From Diplonema japonicum (taxonomy: Eukaryota > Euglenozoa > Diplonemea > Diplonemida > Diplonemidae): DNA of 64,000 nt. Of the stretch, positions 10,683 through 21,500 are shown in pieces (the stretch's first letter is position 1; every line of letters begins with the position of its first letter). The notes under the pieces were generated by a model. That model saw only the letters and a list, made by a program, of their open reading frames with translations, was not told where the DNA came from and searched no databases. The translations under genes were made by a program, and so were the position numbers. The DNA lies in the NCBI GenBank assembly GCA_964019335.1, contig OZ025748.1:124001-188000 (forward strand), given 5' to 3'.

Positions 10683-10994
10683 AAGAAGAAGAAAGAAAAG
10701 ATAGAAAACAAAAGAGGGCTTAATGATTAAGAGAATAAAGAAAGAAAAAAAAAGAAAAAGATATAAAAAAAAAGGAATCGAATTAACACCCCCCTTTTCT
10801 TTTTCTTCTTCCCTTCCTTTTCATTTCTTCCTTCTCTCTTTTTTTTTTTTTTTTCTTCTCCATATTTTGTGAATTTCTACCTGAACAGTGAGCACCCATG
10901 CACACTGAAATTTTATCGAGTTTTGTTTCGCCTTTTTTTTTTTTTTTCCCTCAAGGGAAAAAAAAATAATAATAATAATAGCTATTGCTGCTGG

Positions 10995-11080
10995 TAAAAG
11001 ACATTACTTGGTGGTAGGTAAGCAGTTTTATTTCACTTCAGAAAGACTTCACCATGAAGGACAAAGGGGTACAAAAACGG
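10995..11080 (+). repeat. Dispersed repeat related to 38489-38580
   Basis: Shares CATTACTTGG, GGTAGGTAAG, GTTTTATTTCAC, CTTCACCA and CAAAGGGG, in order and similar spacing, with the right arm and flank of the palindrome at 38395-38503. The left palindrome arm is absent here. Confidence 0.65.
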
Positions 11081-11415
11081 TTTCAGCAACATGCCAAAGT
11101 AGGTCCACGGAAGGGCGGGAACAGTCGACCTACTACCAAATAAAAACCCCTATTCCTTTTTCATGGATAAACAGGTTGAAAAAGCCTCCCCCCCCCGGAG
11201 CCGCGTAAAAATAATTATTTTTTTTTCCAGAAGAGTGAAATAGTTTAAAAAAAAAACGATGAACCCTTTCCCCCCCCCCTTTTTTTTCCTTTCAAAAAAA
11301 ATACTGTATTCAAAAAAAAAAAAAACACCAAAAAAAAAAAAGGGATTTTTTTTTTTTCTCTTCTTCTGGATGCCATAAGAAAAGAGAAAAAAAAGAAGAA
11401 GAAGAAAAAAAAAAT

Positions 11416-12339
11416 ATGGCAGCAATCCCAAGCCATGAAGGCGCGAACATCTTTCAAGAGGCCGCGAGAAGAATGAGACACCGAGAGAGACGGCTAGAAT
11501 GGAGAGAAGAACACACCGAGCAGGTCAAAAGATGGGCGGTAAGGGTCTTGGAGGGAAGCTTGTTGGGGGTATTCATCCCGAACCACCACCAAGAAGAACC
11601 ACAGGACGAAGGATTATCACCTTTAATGGCAATCGGGAGCGACCTCTCCTGCGCACTAGGCACCGCTGGGGTAGATGCCGCAGGATGGATGGCCTTAACA
11701 AATGGGTACAAGCACATTATTGGCGACAACGACACAGCTGTTCACATAGCATCCTGGGCTACACAATCTTTGCTGAAAGAACTCAAAGGAGAGGTGACCG
11801 AGGCTTCTCTGGACATTAAGTACAAAATGCGGAGGAGCTTGTCAAAAAGAGCTGCAAAAATTATGTCGAATACAGTTTTAGAAGTCTCCAAGAACACAGC
11901 GTCGATGCTTGCAGTGCAGTACATCCCGCCTCACTTAACACAGTGGTTCCCTTCTCTTTCGGAGTCTCCTCGGAAATTGCAGATTCTTTCTTCAACGTTG
12001 GTGCCGTTTGGAGCTATGTTAGCAACAGAGACGGTTCTACGACAAGCGCCTCCGTTGGGCCCAACTGTTGTGAACTTTCTGTGGTTCGCTCTTGTCCAGT
12101 CTGCGTTCAGTCCTCACCCGCAGCCGCCTTTAGGACCCCCACCGCTTCAGATCATGGGTCTGCCCAGCACCGCCACCCCTGCTCAAATACAATCGAGATA
12201 TCGAACCGTCGCTCTCGCCCTGCACCCCGACAACGCCGGTACCCACCCACCCCCGGACCTTAAAGGAGCAGAGTTCGGTGATTTCACACGAGCCTACAAT
12301 CAATTAATGAAAACTCGCGGTGGACGGGGCACACGGTGA
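11416..12339 (+). CDS. Protein with C-terminal J domain
   Basis: 307 residues; the ATG at 11416 follows a run of A. The N-terminal 230 residues are helical, with some hydrophobic segments (about 75-95 and 195-235) that may be membrane-associated. The last 65 residues resemble a J domain: a helix starting QIMGLPSTATPAQIQ, then YRTVALALHPDNAG containing the HPD tripeptide that stimulates Hsp70 ATPase, then FGDFTRAYNQLM. A C-terminal J domain after a hydrophobic region is known in mitochondrial import (Tim14/Pam18) and some ER co-chaperones. The location is not shown by the sequence. Confidence 0.7.
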   Translation: MAAIPSHEGANIFQEAARRMRHRERRLEWREEHTEQVKRWAVRVLEGSLLGVFIPNHHQEEPQDEGLSPLMAIGSDLSCALGTAGVDAAGWMALTNGYKHIIGDNDTAVHIASWATQSLLKELKGEVTEASLDIKYKMRRSLSKRAAKIMSNTVLEVSKNTASMLAVQYIPPHLTQWFPSLSESPRKLQILSSTLVPFGAMLATETVLRQAPPLGPTVVNFLWFALVQSAFSPHPQPPLGPPPLQIMGLPSTATPAQIQSRYRTVALALHPDNAGTHPPPDLKGAEFGDFTRAYNQLMKTRGGRGTR

Positions 12340-12598
12340 GGACCCTTTTTTTTCTTTTTTTTTTTTTTTGAAAATTCTGTCCTTTCCGCCCCCTCCTTCT
12401 TCTTCTTTTTTTGCAAAAGGGGGCTTAAAACGCGCGGAAGGAAGACGAAAAGAGAAACCTACCAAAAAAAGAAAATGCGTTTTCATGTTTCCCAATATGA
12501 GATTGGGAGGAGGGGGAGGGGAGCAGATGGAAGTTTTTTTTTTTCTCCCTCTCTTTTTTTCTCCCCCCCCACTCCTTAAGACCAGCAGAGAGGGTGGG

Positions 12599-13894
12599 AT
12601 GTTGAAGATAGGCCTTCAGCAAGCAGAAGCCATCGACGATGACTACCCAACTGATATAAGCGACGAGGAAGTTAAGTGGGGGGACGACACCGAGGGCCAT
12701 GATGCCTGGAACAAACTTTTGGAGTGTTATAGAAAAGGGGTCGAGGAAGCAGAGGAGGATGACGGAATGAGCAGCCAACGCACGCACGCAACACAACCCA
12801 GCATGACAATGACAGGAGGAATAAAAACAGGCGAGGAAGATTCGTTTCTAGAATTTTTTCCAGAGTGGAGAACGGATGCGGCCCACACGGCTGTACGGCT
12901 GCAAATCACCCCTCCCGAGGTAAAAGCAACTCGGAAACCCAAACGGAAAATGGCGGACAGATCCGTCCACCCGTCCATTACGCCATACCCGGCATTCTTT
13001 CAGGAAGACATCACTGCTTACCCGGCACTGGAACGCAACGCGGAAGAAATTTACACGGACGAAGGAGGACATTCTGCCCCATCCAGACCCCCTGTCAATC
13101 TGGAGGAAAAACTGAAGAAGCAGCGATTGGCAGAGTCCAAGCTGGCGGTCTTGAATGACCTCGCCCTCGATAAAAACCCCAACGCGCGTACCTTAAACTT
13201 CGCCACGTTTCACCAAAAACAACAGTTTGCGTTGTGCAAGAATCCGTCGGACGAGATTTTGGACGCGGGAGACCGTCCGGAGGATCTGTTGAAGCAAAAC
13301 AAGTTTTTCAAAGGGCTCCTCGGCGGGGAGCTCCCCGCTGTGTGTGAAAACCTCAATAAGGACACTACGAAAGGCGACGAGATGGCTCGCTTCAAGGTAG
13401 TTCACGGACCTATACGGTACAAGGCCGGGCAGCTCTCCGGGTTCCTGTCAACCATGCTGAGAAACCTAACACAGAAACATCTCCAGTGGACACGGGCAGT
13501 ACAAAAACCACAGGAAGGCGCGCTGACTGTGGTTGTCGAGTCTATGCAGGGCAGGTCTGCACGGTGTCAGTACGGGCAAGAAGTTGTTCATCTACTCCTC
13601 GGCAGCCACCAGACAGCGTTGATCTCCCCGGGGTCTACAGTGACTGTCTACCCTCCCTACACCCCGCGGCTTGCAGGTTCGAGAACATTTATCATATCCC
13701 CCGATATCTTGGTGCCTGCTAATGTGGTGTCCACGCCTACCTTCCCCGATCCTGCGAAGGCCCTGTCAGCGATGCTTGGAACAAGCAGCAACCAGTTCAA
13801 CCAAAAAGAGGAATGGGAGACCGTGGAGAACGACGAATGGGAACTAGAACCCGGTGTGTGGGACAAGATTCGTGAAAGGCTAGCAGAGGAGTGA
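12599..13894 (+). CDS. Unknown protein, possible C-terminal OB-like domain
   Basis: 431 residues from the ATG at 12599. I chose this start because the frame upstream translates to poly-Phe, poly-Pro and poly-Gly, while a T/C-rich tract and an AG (about 12535-12590) sit just before it, fitting a trans-splice acceptor. Residues 1-100 are acidic and disordered, about 90-180 contain basic clusters (KATRKPKRK), and about 250-420 look globular, with alternating strands (TVVVESMQGRSA, STVTVYPPYTP) that could form an OB fold. I recognise no family. The acidic-then-basic N-terminus suggests a nuclear protein, which is inference. Confidence 0.65.
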   Translation: MLKIGLQQAEAIDDDYPTDISDEEVKWGDDTEGHDAWNKLLECYRKGVEEAEEDDGMSSQRTHATQPSMTMTGGIKTGEEDSFLEFFPEWRTDAAHTAVRLQITPPEVKATRKPKRKMADRSVHPSITPYPAFFQEDITAYPALERNAEEIYTDEGGHSAPSRPPVNLEEKLKKQRLAESKLAVLNDLALDKNPNARTLNFATFHQKQQFALCKNPSDEILDAGDRPEDLLKQNKFFKGLLGGELPAVCENLNKDTTKGDEMARFKVVHGPIRYKAGQLSGFLSTMLRNLTQKHLQWTRAVQKPQEGALTVVVESMQGRSARCQYGQEVVHLLLGSHQTALISPGSTVTVYPPYTPRLAGSRTFIISPDILVPANVVSTPTFPDPAKALSAMLGTSSNQFNQKEEWETVENDEWELEPGVWDKIRERLAEE

Positions 13895-14116
13895 TAATGT
13901 TGGGAAAAAAAAAAGAAGAAAAAAAAAAATGCTCGCGGTGCTGTACACCGAAGGGTGAGCGTTTTTTTTTTTTTTTTTTTTTTTTTAATTCCCCGCTTTT
14001 TTTTTTTTTTTTTTTTTGTTTGTCATTTTCAATAATTTTTCAAAAGGGCACGGAGAAGAGGGGGGGTTGAGGGGAGGGGGAGAGAGAAAAAAAAAAGAAA
14101 AGAAAAAAAAATCCCT

Positions 14117-14581
14117 ATGAAGACCAAAGACAAGAAGGTACTGACCGTCGTTGGATTTTTCGTGGTGTTGATTGTGCTTGCATTGAGGTGGGAATGGAGC
14201 GTCTTGAACGTGAAGAGGAGCGAAGGTGAAAAGGGGGCGGAGGCACCCACGCCAAAGCCCGAAGGTCCGAAAAAGACAGAGTGGGGATACAAACTGCAAG
14301 GAACAGACGAATTTTGGGCCACCGTTAATATTGAATGCAAGAAAGACGAAAAGTTCACGATGGCAGACATCGAGAGGCGCTCCACGGAGGACGATTTGCT
14401 CCTCCTGATGCGGGGGCTCGTCTTTGATGTGACCAAGTTCCGCAGCTCGCATCCTGGTGGGGACGCTATTCTATCGGGGGCGAAGCAAGACAGCTCCGAA
14501 ATCTTCGAGACCCACCACCAAAGCTTTGTTGCCAACATGCTCGGGAATTTCTGTGTGGGTAAACTTTACGAGAAAAAATAA
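14117..14581 (+). CDS. Membrane-anchored cytochrome b5-like protein
   Basis: 154 residues. The N-terminus has one hydrophobic anchor (about residues 10-27) with basic residues on both sides. The C-terminal half is a cytochrome b5 fold: a VFDVTKFRSSHPGGDAIL stretch holding the HPGG motif (first haem-ligand His near residue 113) and a second His in ETHHQ near residue 134. An N-terminal anchor contrasts with the C-terminal tail anchor of classical ER cytochrome b5 and is closer to MAPR-like or other anchored b5 proteins; the HPGG core argues for true bis-His haem binding. The start follows a short A-rich leader. Confidence 0.8.
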   Translation: MKTKDKKVLTVVGFFVVLIVLALRWEWSVLNVKRSEGEKGAEAPTPKPEGPKKTEWGYKLQGTDEFWATVNIECKKDEKFTMADIERRSTEDDLLLLMRGLVFDVTKFRSSHPGGDAILSGAKQDSSEIFETHHQSFVANMLGNFCVGKLYEKK

Positions 14582-14628
14582 GAAAACCGAACAAAAAAAA
14601 AAAAAAAAAGAACAAAAAAAAGTGAAGT

Positions 14629-14668
<40 letters not shown>

Positions 14669-14872
14669 TGCTCCACCACCCCCCCAAAAAAACTCTATTC
14701 ACTCATGTTTGTTTCCCTTTTCTTTTTTTTTCACGCCCCATACCTGGATTTGCTCAAAGGGAGAGGTGATTTTGGGGGAAAAAATAAAAAAAGATCTTGC
14801 TTGGGGAACATGTTTTCTCAAAGAATCCCAGAACTTACAGTCAAACCCTTCCAGGGTGTTTTGTAAAGAAGG

Positions 14873-14906
<34 letters not shown>

Positions 14907-14943
14907 TATAAAAAAAAAAAAAACCAAAAAAAAAAATATAAAA

Positions 14944-15449
14944 ATGTCAGACGCCCCTGCGGCAGCGGCCCCGGCGGAGCAGGCGAAAGACACGTCGTGC
15001 GAATATGTGGAAAAATTCGCCACACTTCAGGAACAGTTATACGCCAGGTAATAATAACAAAACAAAAAAAAAAAAAAAAAAAAAAAAGCGAAACGAGCAA
15101 CGAGTGGGTTGACGCGAACTACCAGGGCATCGTGGACATGCTGTCGGACGATAAGGCCCCGAAGGCCATTCTCCTCCGGAGCCACGAGCTCGCCGCGAAG
15201 TACGCCCCCAAATTCCCTGCCCTCAGCAAGGATGCCTTCTCAGCCGCCATGCAGCAAGTGGAACAGGGCGACGTGACAGTAGTCCACGCCGTAATGAAGA
15301 AGATTGACGGATACTTGTCCGTCCCGGGCGTTGTTCTCGAAAAGGCCCCGGAATACCTCCTGTCCCTCTACGAAAAACGAGGCGCTGCTGACGCTGAGCA
15401 AGCATGCAAGAGCGTTGAGACAATCTTGAACAAGGTATATTTAACAAAC

Positions 15450-15480
<31 letters not shown>

Positions 15481-16688
15481 AGATGGCCGCAACATCGCCT
15501 GCCATCCTCGCAAAGACATGTGTCGAGCTTCTTCTTGCAGAGGGTGCCACCACAGAAGCGTGGAGGGATTTCATTCTGAAATACCTTACAACGAATGTGT
15601 TAGAGGAGCAGAAGGCCGCTCTCGCCGCATCGCCGGAGAGCGAGATCGAAGTCAAAGACGCCATTTCAAAGCTCCTCCACGTTGTTTCGAAAAAGGAATT
15701 CAGCGTGCTTCTCAACGGGCTCACCACCCTTGCCATCTCGCAGCCGAAGGGACAGTTCGGTCCACAAGGGATCGTTGCGACACTTGCTAGCCTCATTGAC
15801 CTCGAGGCTGACGTTGATTTCACAGTTTTGTGGCAAATCGAGAGATCCTTGAGTATCATCACCACTGCAGTGACTCACTTCAGTGAGGGCATCGTTGACA
15901 ATGCATTCACGAAGTACCTTGTTACAAAATGCGTTGCGCCTGAAGGAGTTTTCGAGCAGGCCACACCTGCACACTCTGTCGCGGTTCTTCAGAAGCTGTG
16001 CGAGGTGGCCCCGTACTGCTCGGAGGAGGCTGCTGCCGAATGCGTCAAAGCACTGTACCCTATTTTGTTGAAGAGCCTCCCGGAGTCCGAGGAGAGCACC
16101 GACATTAATTTCACGTTTTTGGAGTGTTTGATGATCGCAATTTCATCGTTAGGAAGAAAGGCCCCTGACGCATTCGCCGAGGTGTCGAATGTTAAAGTTG
16201 GTGCTGATGTCAAGGCCGCACAGGCTGCTGCGGCATCCGAGATTAAATCGAAGGAATGTCTCGATGCCGAGAGGGATCTGAAGGCGAAAATGACTAACCT
16301 GCAGTCGGCAATCAGCCGGATCATGTTGCAGCTGAACAACGCGAAGACGCAGCTGCAGAAGGCACCCGAGAAGACCGCTGCGAGTAAGGCAAAGATCGCG
16401 GAGATTTTCTCCGTCCTTCCCAACCTTCAGGCCGTTGTTCTCCTGGCCAAACCATTCTCTGACACCTATCCCCATTTCCCCCCTGCCTCGTTCCGCCCTT
16501 CGTGGGTCAAGCCCAAGAGAAACCACAACAACAACAACAAGAAACAGCAAAAGCGTGGACGTGGGGAAGACAGCCAGCCCGCTGGCAACGCCCAAAAGAA
16601 ACAAAGGACAGAATCTGGCAAGAAGGGCGGAAAGGGTGGTAAGGGGCGTAAAGGAGGCAAGGGTGGCCGCAAGGGTGGCAAGAAGTGA
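14944..16688 (+). CDS. API5: API5 (apoptosis inhibitor 5 / AAC-11) homologue, 2 introns
   Basis: Exons 14944-15047, 15089-15434 and 15483-16688 give 551 residues; the first join completes a Ser codon across the intron (phase 2). The body is an all-helical HEAT/ARM-like repeat. Diagnostic stretches include FLECLMIAISSLGRKAPD, which matches the FSYVECLLYSFHQLGRK region of animal API5, and a SWVKPK tail comparable to the SWKPVQK segment. The C-terminus is rich in Lys, Gly, Arg and Asn, like the RNA-associated tail of API5. In animals API5 is a nuclear scaffold that binds ACIN1 and ALC1/FGF2. Introns are 41 and 48 nt and consist almost wholly of A. A Lys/Phe-rich frame upstream is homopolymer translation, so the ATG at 14944 is preferred. 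Confidence 0.85.
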
Positions 16689-16716
16689 AAAAAGAAAATA
16701 AAAGAGGAAGTCTAGT

Positions 16717-16755
<39 letters not shown>

Positions 16756-17268
16756 AAGTGTTTGGGGGAGGGGGACAAAATTTATGCTGTTTTTTTTTTT
16801 TTTTTTAAAGAAAGAAATCATTACCCAAAAAAAAAAAGTTTTAAAAAAAGTTTAACAAAATCTCACTTTTTTTTTCACTGTTCTTTTCCCCCCCACAATG
16901 TTTTTTTGGGGAGGGGGGGGGGGGGGACAAAGAAGAAAAACCGCATGGCAATTGGCAAAAAAAATTGAGAAAGGAAAGGAAATAATAATTTATTATAAAG
17001 GTAATTAAATACCGAGAAACCCCCCCCGCCCCGTTACTCCTTCCCCTTCCTTCGCACCTTCCCCCCCCCTTTTTTTTCCTTTCAAACTTGCAATGGTAAT
17101 AAGAATTACCATTCCCTCCTTTCCTTCAAAAAAAAACATTTCCCCCCCCCATCTTTTTTTATTTTATTTTTTATTTTTTATTTTTTATTTTTTTAAAGAC
17201 AGTTTTCTGAAACAACAACAAAAAAAAGAGGAGAACACACACAAAAAAAAAAAGAAAAAAAAAGAAAA
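16689..17268. other. Intergenic homopolymer region
   Basis: T, A, C and G runs, then a T-rich block with TTTTATTT repeats near 17150-17195 that may be the polypyrimidine tract for the next gene (TTTAAAG near 17198). No gene seen. Confidence 0.7.
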
Positions 17269-18195
17269 ATGCAACTCACAGCAAGCCATCTCCCCGCGAT
17301 TTTAAGCCTCATCGGCACCCCGCTGCTAACCCTGCGGTACAAATTGTCGTGGAAAGGCATTGCAGGATTCTACATGGCACTGTTGCTGCTGAGACAAAAA
17401 CTGTTGGTGAAAAAGCTCATGGAGAAGGGCAGCGACTGCTACACACTAGAGAGTATCGGCATCTCACACTATGTAGAAACTGTGAGATTTTGCATGGATT
17501 ACAAGGGGATCCAGTACACAGAACAGGAGTCTGTGGGGATCATGGGCGTGATGACTACCGGGAGGACTGTCCCGAGGCTTCTCTACGGGAGGACTATACT
17601 AGGGGATTCCAAGGACATCATGAGGTTTCTTTACGGTTCAACGGGAGATGAGTTTTTCTCCCCAACGCAGGAAGCTTTGAGGTTAGAAAAAAAATTCGAC
17701 AAAATCGGAATCCATTTGAGAAGATGGGCGTACTACCACGTTCTCTGCTCTCCAGGCGGGTACCTCAGAGGGCTACGCGTGTGGGGCATCGATTCAAAAT
17801 ACATCCCAATATGGCAAAAAACCCTCCTTGTAGCGATGTACCCGCTTCTAAGGGTGTTTCTTCTTGCCATTTTAGGCATCAATGAGAAGGGTGCTGCAAA
17901 GGGTTATGAAAATCTTTGCGAGATTCTGCAGGAGGTTGATGAGATTTTGTCAGATGGGCGTGAGTTTATCCTTGGAGGTGCTGGTCCTTCTTATTCAGAC
18001 TTCCAGTTTGCTGCACTTATGGGGCCCTTTGAGGTCAACTACAACCCAGGGAGGCTGACCACCACCGGCCACGAGTTGATGAAGGAACTTCCTTCTGAGT
18101 TCCAGACACAGTTTGCGGACCTTTACAGTAAGCCATCCGGAAGGCATGCCCACCACATTTACGAGAGCTTTAGAATGCAGGTTGAGAAAGCGTGA
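17269..18195 (+). CDS. Glutathione S-transferase-like membrane-associated protein
   Basis: 308 residues. Residues about 5-50 contain one or two hydrophobic segments ending in basic residues, suggesting a membrane anchor. Residues about 65-125 have a thioredoxin-like GST N-domain pattern: ISHYVETVRFCMDYKGI, then GRTVPRLLYGRTILGDS, where the Val-Pro is the cis-Pro that binds the glutathione backbone and DS takes the place of the usual E-S. Residues about 135-300 are helical, like a GST C-domain, with GGAGPSYSDFQFAALMGPF corresponding to the conserved SxAD-F region. There is no obvious catalytic Ser or Tyr, so enzymatic activity is uncertain. Confidence 0.75.
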   Translation: MQLTASHLPAILSLIGTPLLTLRYKLSWKGIAGFYMALLLLRQKLLVKKLMEKGSDCYTLESIGISHYVETVRFCMDYKGIQYTEQESVGIMGVMTTGRTVPRLLYGRTILGDSKDIMRFLYGSTGDEFFSPTQEALRLEKKFDKIGIHLRRWAYYHVLCSPGGYLRGLRVWGIDSKYIPIWQKTLLVAMYPLLRVFLLAILGINEKGAAKGYENLCEILQEVDEILSDGREFILGGAGPSYSDFQFAALMGPFEVNYNPGRLTTTGHELMKELPSEFQTQFADLYSKPSGRHAHHIYESFRMQVEKA

Positions 18196-18396
18196 ATGAG
18201 AAAAAAAGGGGGGGTGGGGAAACTTTTGATGGCCTCTTTTGATTCTTTTTATGGGGTTGTGGAATTAGTAATTTTCCCCCTTCTTTGTTTCGCCCTTTTA
18301 ACGCTTTTTTTTTTTTTTTTTTTTTTTATTCTCTCTTTTTTTTTTTTTTCGATTCGTACCATTTATCGAAGAAGGGGAAAAAAAAAGGAGAGGGGT

Positions 18397-18432
<36 letters not shown>

Positions 18433-18532
18433 GACCACCCCCTCCTCTTTAAACAGTTTTTTTCTTTTTTTTTATTCCCTTCGAGAACAAAAAAAAAAAA
18501 AAAAAAAAATACACACCTCCAAGGGGTGCCAT

Positions 18533-21500
18533 ATGGGTGATAGCTCGCCTGGTGACGTTGCACACGATGAAGATGCACCATGGGCTGTGTTTTCCTTAGC
18601 CGTGACGATGCTGGTCGGGCTGCTCGTCAGGGAAGTTCAACAATCAGAATTCGACGGGGCGGCGGTATTTGTCAAAAAAGTGCCGTTCGCCGTGTGGATG
18701 TTCTCCTTCGGGCTGGCCGCGGGGGGGCTGAACAGAACGGGGTTTCTAACGGACGAGCACACCAACGTCTCCGAGACGGACCCTAAACTCCTGATCCAGA
18801 TTTTTTTCCCGCTCCTCATTTTCGAGTCCGCGTTCAAGCTCAACATACACGGCTTCATGAAAATGGTGAAATCCTGCGTATTCCTCGCAGGGCCCGGCCT
18901 TATATCATCTGTGGGATTTTACAGTTTACTGTCAAAGCTAACGTTTGGATACGACTGGACGTGGGAAGAATCATTTCTGTTCGGGTGTGTAATTGCACCG
19001 TCTGACCCCATTGCGGCAACAACTGTTTTGAAGGAATTAGGAGCAGATTCATCGTTATCATCTCTTGTCGAGGGCGAATCCCTTCTGAATGAAGGGACTG
19101 CGGTGATGCTGTACTCGATATGCAAAGTCGCGGTGCTTAAGCCTGATTTCACATGGGACTTGTCTGTCGGCTACACGTTCATGAAGGTCTGCCTCCTCGG
19201 CCCCGCGATAGGCCTTGTTGCCGGGACATGCCTTGCCGCGTTCCTTGGAACAGTCACCAACAATCCATTGACCGAGATCGGAGCCACACTAGCATCTTCC
19301 TACGCGTTATTCTTCGTATGTGAAGAATACGGAGGAGCATCAGGTGTTCTCGGGCTTCTTGTGATGGGTCTTTTCATGTCAAGTAGAAAATTTTGTATTT
19401 CGCCGGGGGTGGAACAGATCCATTCACAGTTCTGGAACGTTATCGCGTACTTTGGAAATACATTCGTGTTCGCCTTGGCGGGGCTTGTCGTTGGGAAAAA
19501 AACACTCGGGACGCACATTTCGTGCAAGGATTGCATTGTTCTTGTCAATATTTACCTGTTCACCAATGTGATGCGGTTTTGCATCGTGTTTTTCTTCCTC
19601 CCGTTAATGGCTCCGAAGGGTTGTGTCGACATCGCCCAAGGCGTCGTTGTTTCATGCTGTGGGTTTAAGGGAGCCGTTGGTTTGATTCTGGCCATGGCGC
19701 TTGTCACCACAAAACACACCGGCGACGCGGAATTCTCACAAAAAGTCGCGGAAAAAATTCTGTTCCACACGTCCGGCCTGGTTCTCCTGACTTTATTGGT
19801 GAACGGTTTGCTAAGCAAACCATTGATGTTATACCTTGGGTATGACAAAATCCCCGCTCGGCGGAAAGCAGCCATGAACGCAGCTTATCAGAAGATTCTA
19901 TCAGACATGCAAGATTCATGTTATAACTACTCCCGTGATAAGGAGCTTGTGGGTGTAAATTGGGAAATCGTGGGAATGTTCGTCGATGAGCGGAACCAAC
20001 TTGAAGACCCTTATAAGAACCGCAAAGTACACCCTCTTGAAAAATTTCACGCTAGCGAAGAAGCACGAACAACGTACTTAAACGCTTTGAAATCGAACTT
20101 CTACAAGCAATATGAAGAAGGTGCGTTGGGTTACAACACGCTAAGGAGGCTTGTTGCTCTTGTCGACGAGGTGATCGAAATCCCCTATGAACCGTTGACG
20201 TGCAGCGCCATCATGTCCCATTCAAACACATTTCAATTCTCGGAAAAACTTCGAAAAATTCCGTTCTACAACAATTATTTTTTGCTGCCGATGCTGCACA
20301 ATCGGTACGAAGCCATTGTTGCGTACATACGCGCGCAAGGCGCTGCGATGGAAGCAATCACAGCCACCGCTCCTTCGAAACGAATTGTTCAAGACCTCAT
20401 CAGCAACAACCTGGAAGAGGTTTCCGCCGCACGAGGCATCATGGCCGACTTCGCCGAGACCTTCCCAGTCATCTCCTCCGCAATAATGACGAAGCTGATA
20501 ACAAGAGTAATTCTAAACCACGCACGCAGAACAGTCTTGAACGTTCTCCACTCGGGGTTCCTTGAAAACCCCGACGCTGATCTTCTGCTAGGCCTGGTGG
20601 AGAAATCCGTACGGCGACTAGAACGCGCGAACATGGTTCAAAAAATCTCGGGAACACCGATGGAAGCTAGAAGAATACTATCGGAAGCAGACTTTACCCG
20701 ACGGATCACCGACGCAACTGAACGAGACCGGTTTCTGTCGGGCTGGTTTATCGTGAAGTACCATGCAGAGGACAAAATCGACCCGGAAATGCTCCATTTT
20801 ATCATAGATGGTTTGGTGACGAACATAACGGGTAACGAAACCCATGGTCCCGGGTCGCTGTTGCTTCAAAGCGACTCGTTCTCCAAACTACGCCACCCTG
20901 ACGGTATAGCAATAACATCTGTTGTTTGCGCGTGTCTCCCTCCCACGATTTTCAGTATATTTGTGAAGAACACCGCGGTCGCCACGCCTCTTCGTTTTTA
21001 CTACTGTTCGCACATTGCCAGGAGGCTGTTGCATCTTTCTGAACCTTTTAATAAGCTGAGCTTCTGCGAGATCATGCGGCACTGCAAGAAGGGGGCCATG
21101 GCGGTTCGCAACACGGGCGAGGGTTTCAAAAAAGATTTCGAGGCGTTAACAAGCCATTCAGAAACAAACCCGCTCACAGTTTCAACAAACAACTCATTCC
21201 GACGGCAGATCGTCAACCCATTAGATACGCCTGCAATCTCTTCAGATAAACACATACTTCTTCTTATAGAAGGTACAATTGAGTCCGAACAGCTAATCAT
21301 AACAGGACCCTGTAACCTGAGCAACTCTTCCGATGTGGTCTACACAGCGAAAACCATGGATACGTTGATATTTCGAATACCGCCTTTCGAAGGGTTGGAG
21401 TTGGCACTCATCGCTGGGCTCGTTCCCTCGAAGGCGGTCAAGCCCTTGACCAGCGCGGCGTCGTATAGTTCTAGAAGCTCCAGAATGTCCCATAGCACCA

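Larger units (their letters stand above)
10105..11415. other. Intergenic low-complexity region with dispersed repeats
   Basis: Homopolymers dominate (G run 10110-10131, many T runs, an A run of over 40 near 10637-10680). Two recognisable dispersed sequences lie inside: a retrotransposon tail at 10432 and a block from 10995 related to the palindrome at 38395. I see no gene. Confidence 0.7.

Noticed and set aside
10098-10723. Overlapping open frames after the lipase gene
   Set aside because: Poly-Gly, poly-Phe and poly-Lys from homopolymers only.
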